From: Bacillota bacterium
GTDB lineage: Bacteria > Bacillota > DTU030
NCBI GenBank assembly: GCA_012841005.1
Contig: DUVO01000253.1
Coordinates: 1 to 6,473, forward strand
Direction: 5' to 3'
Length of the DNA stretch: 6,473 bases
Shown here: positions 5,918 to 6,473 of the stretch, piece by piece
Position numbering within the stretch: the first letter of the stretch is position 1
How the letters are laid out: the number at the start of each line of letters is the position of its first letter
Notes under the pieces: model-generated
The model's input: the letters and a program-made list of their open reading frames with translations, nothing else
The model's database searches: none
What the model was told of the DNA's origin: nothing
Translations under genes and position numbers: made by a program

Positions 5918-6473
5918 CTATTCATATACTTTTTCCTTCCTGACCCTGTAGTCATACTGCCGGTAAACATCGGCAGCTTTGTCCTGGAGATAGAGAAAGT
6001 CAAAGGACCGGGGTGATTTCTGCATTTTGACGTAATGCTCCCTGGCCTCCTTCTGGCAGCGGGGGCAGGCCTGGATGGGAAGGCCGATGCAGTAGACCCG
6101 GTAATGCCCCCGGAAGCTTACCGCTTCGGAGGCGATGGTAAAGTAGCCGGGGCAGTCGCCGCAGGGGTACAGGGTTTCTTCCTGCTGTTCCCTGATCTGG
6201 TCGGTATCGTAATAAACGAGGCGGCTCCACTTCTGCCGGGAACCCTGGGTCTGCCGGGCCTTGGCCGCCAGTTCTAGGCGGTGGTGGAAAATATCCTTCA
6301 GCTCCCGGACTATTTCCTCGATTACCTTTAAACGCCGCGGCTCTTCGCGAAAGTAATCTTCCCGGTAAGCGGGTTCGTTCCAGTTTTAGGACAGAAAAAG
6401 AAGCCATTGCTGGCCTGATTGGGACAAGACCCTTTTTCCCCAATATTGACCGGCACCGCCGCCAAATTGGGGA
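5918..6473 (-). pseudogene. Cysteine-rich zinc-ribbon-like protein of unknown function, frameshifted and partial
   Basis: I do not recognise this family. From 6473 one minus frame reads ...NIGEKGSCPNQASNGFFFCPK up to 6385. A different frame then runs from about 6386 to a TAG at 5918-5920: NWNEPAYREDYFREEP..., a charged helical stretch, TLYPCGDCPGYFTI (CxxC codons at 6152-6163), YCIGLPIQACPRC (second CxxC at 6056-6067) and a charged tail ending RVRKEKVYE. The second frame has a TAA at 6387-6389 and no usable start codon nearby. Adding one A to the run of four (6384-6387) joins the two as CPK-NWNEP. This indicates a one-base deletion, either a real mutation or a sequencing error. The paired CxxC motifs and extra cysteines suggest zinc binding. 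The 5' end is beyond the window or just at its edge. It is probably cotranscribed with the DUF523 gene, 43 nt downstream. Confidence 0.72.

Noticed and set aside
6384..6393. Programmed ribosomal frameshift in the cysteine-rich gene
   Set aside because: The site TGTCCTAAAACT is not an X-XXY-YYZ slippery heptamer in the reading frame, and a -1 slip of the lysine tRNA would have to pair with TAA. A base deletion is simpler.
6000..6443. 147-codon minus-strand open frame starting with TTG
   Set aside because: Its product is Arg/Pro/Gly-rich with no domain features. A different minus frame over the same bases gives the natural-looking cysteine-rich protein.

Overview
This 6.5-kb window reads as chromosomal DNA from a G+C-rich, Gram-positive, probably thermophilic and anaerobic Firmicute. 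A Moorella-like organism is my best guess. The clues are strong AGGAGG-type ribosome sites, two secreted proteins with copper-amine-oxidase-N-type 'stalk' domains (a family common in Moorella and Desulfotomaculum relatives), a Bacillus-type leucine dehydrogenase, and G+C-rich genes separated by A+T-richer gaps. The taxonomic call is inference. I see no mobile element, CRISPR array, tRNA or rRNA.

Layout from left to right. (1) Positions 1-1507, minus strand: the N-terminal ~502 residues of a large secreted protein, with signal peptide, two stalk-domain units and at least four Ig-like repeats of ~92-98 residues; it runs off the window. (2) Positions 1508-1990: a divergent intergenic region of ~480 bp. 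Next to the rightward gene it holds a good sigma-54 (-24/-12) promoter match, with two adjacent perfect GCAA-N4-TTGC inverted repeats about 115-130 bp upstream of the predicted start, where sigma-54 activators usually bind. (3) Positions 1991-3055, plus strand: leucine dehydrogenase, followed by a clear intrinsic terminator. (4) Positions 3156-4085, minus strand, convergent with it: a second secreted stalk-domain protein, with a C-terminal domain resembling DUF3221/YobA. (5) Positions 4239-5291, minus: glycerol-3-phosphate dehydrogenase GpsA, ending in a long hairpin terminator. (6) Positions 5398-5874, minus: a DUF523 cysteine-motif protein. (7) Positions 5918-6473, minus: a cysteine-rich, zinc-ribbon-like protein of unknown function, open at the window edge and broken by an apparent one-base deletion in a short A run.

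Functionally, (7)-(6)-(5) probably form one leftward transcription unit, of which only gpsA has a well-defined role (sn-glycerol-3-phosphate for phospholipid synthesis). The leucine dehydrogenase stands alone, with no branched-chain keto-acid dehydrogenase or kinase genes beside it. Its upstream region suggests sigma-54 control, as known for the bkd operon of Bacillus subtilis, but with the activator encoded elsewhere. The two stalk-domain proteins flanking it are cell-surface or secreted proteins transcribed away from it or towards it, and show no evident metabolic link. The most interesting points are the sigma-54/tandem-palindrome control region and the frameshifted cysteine-rich gene.
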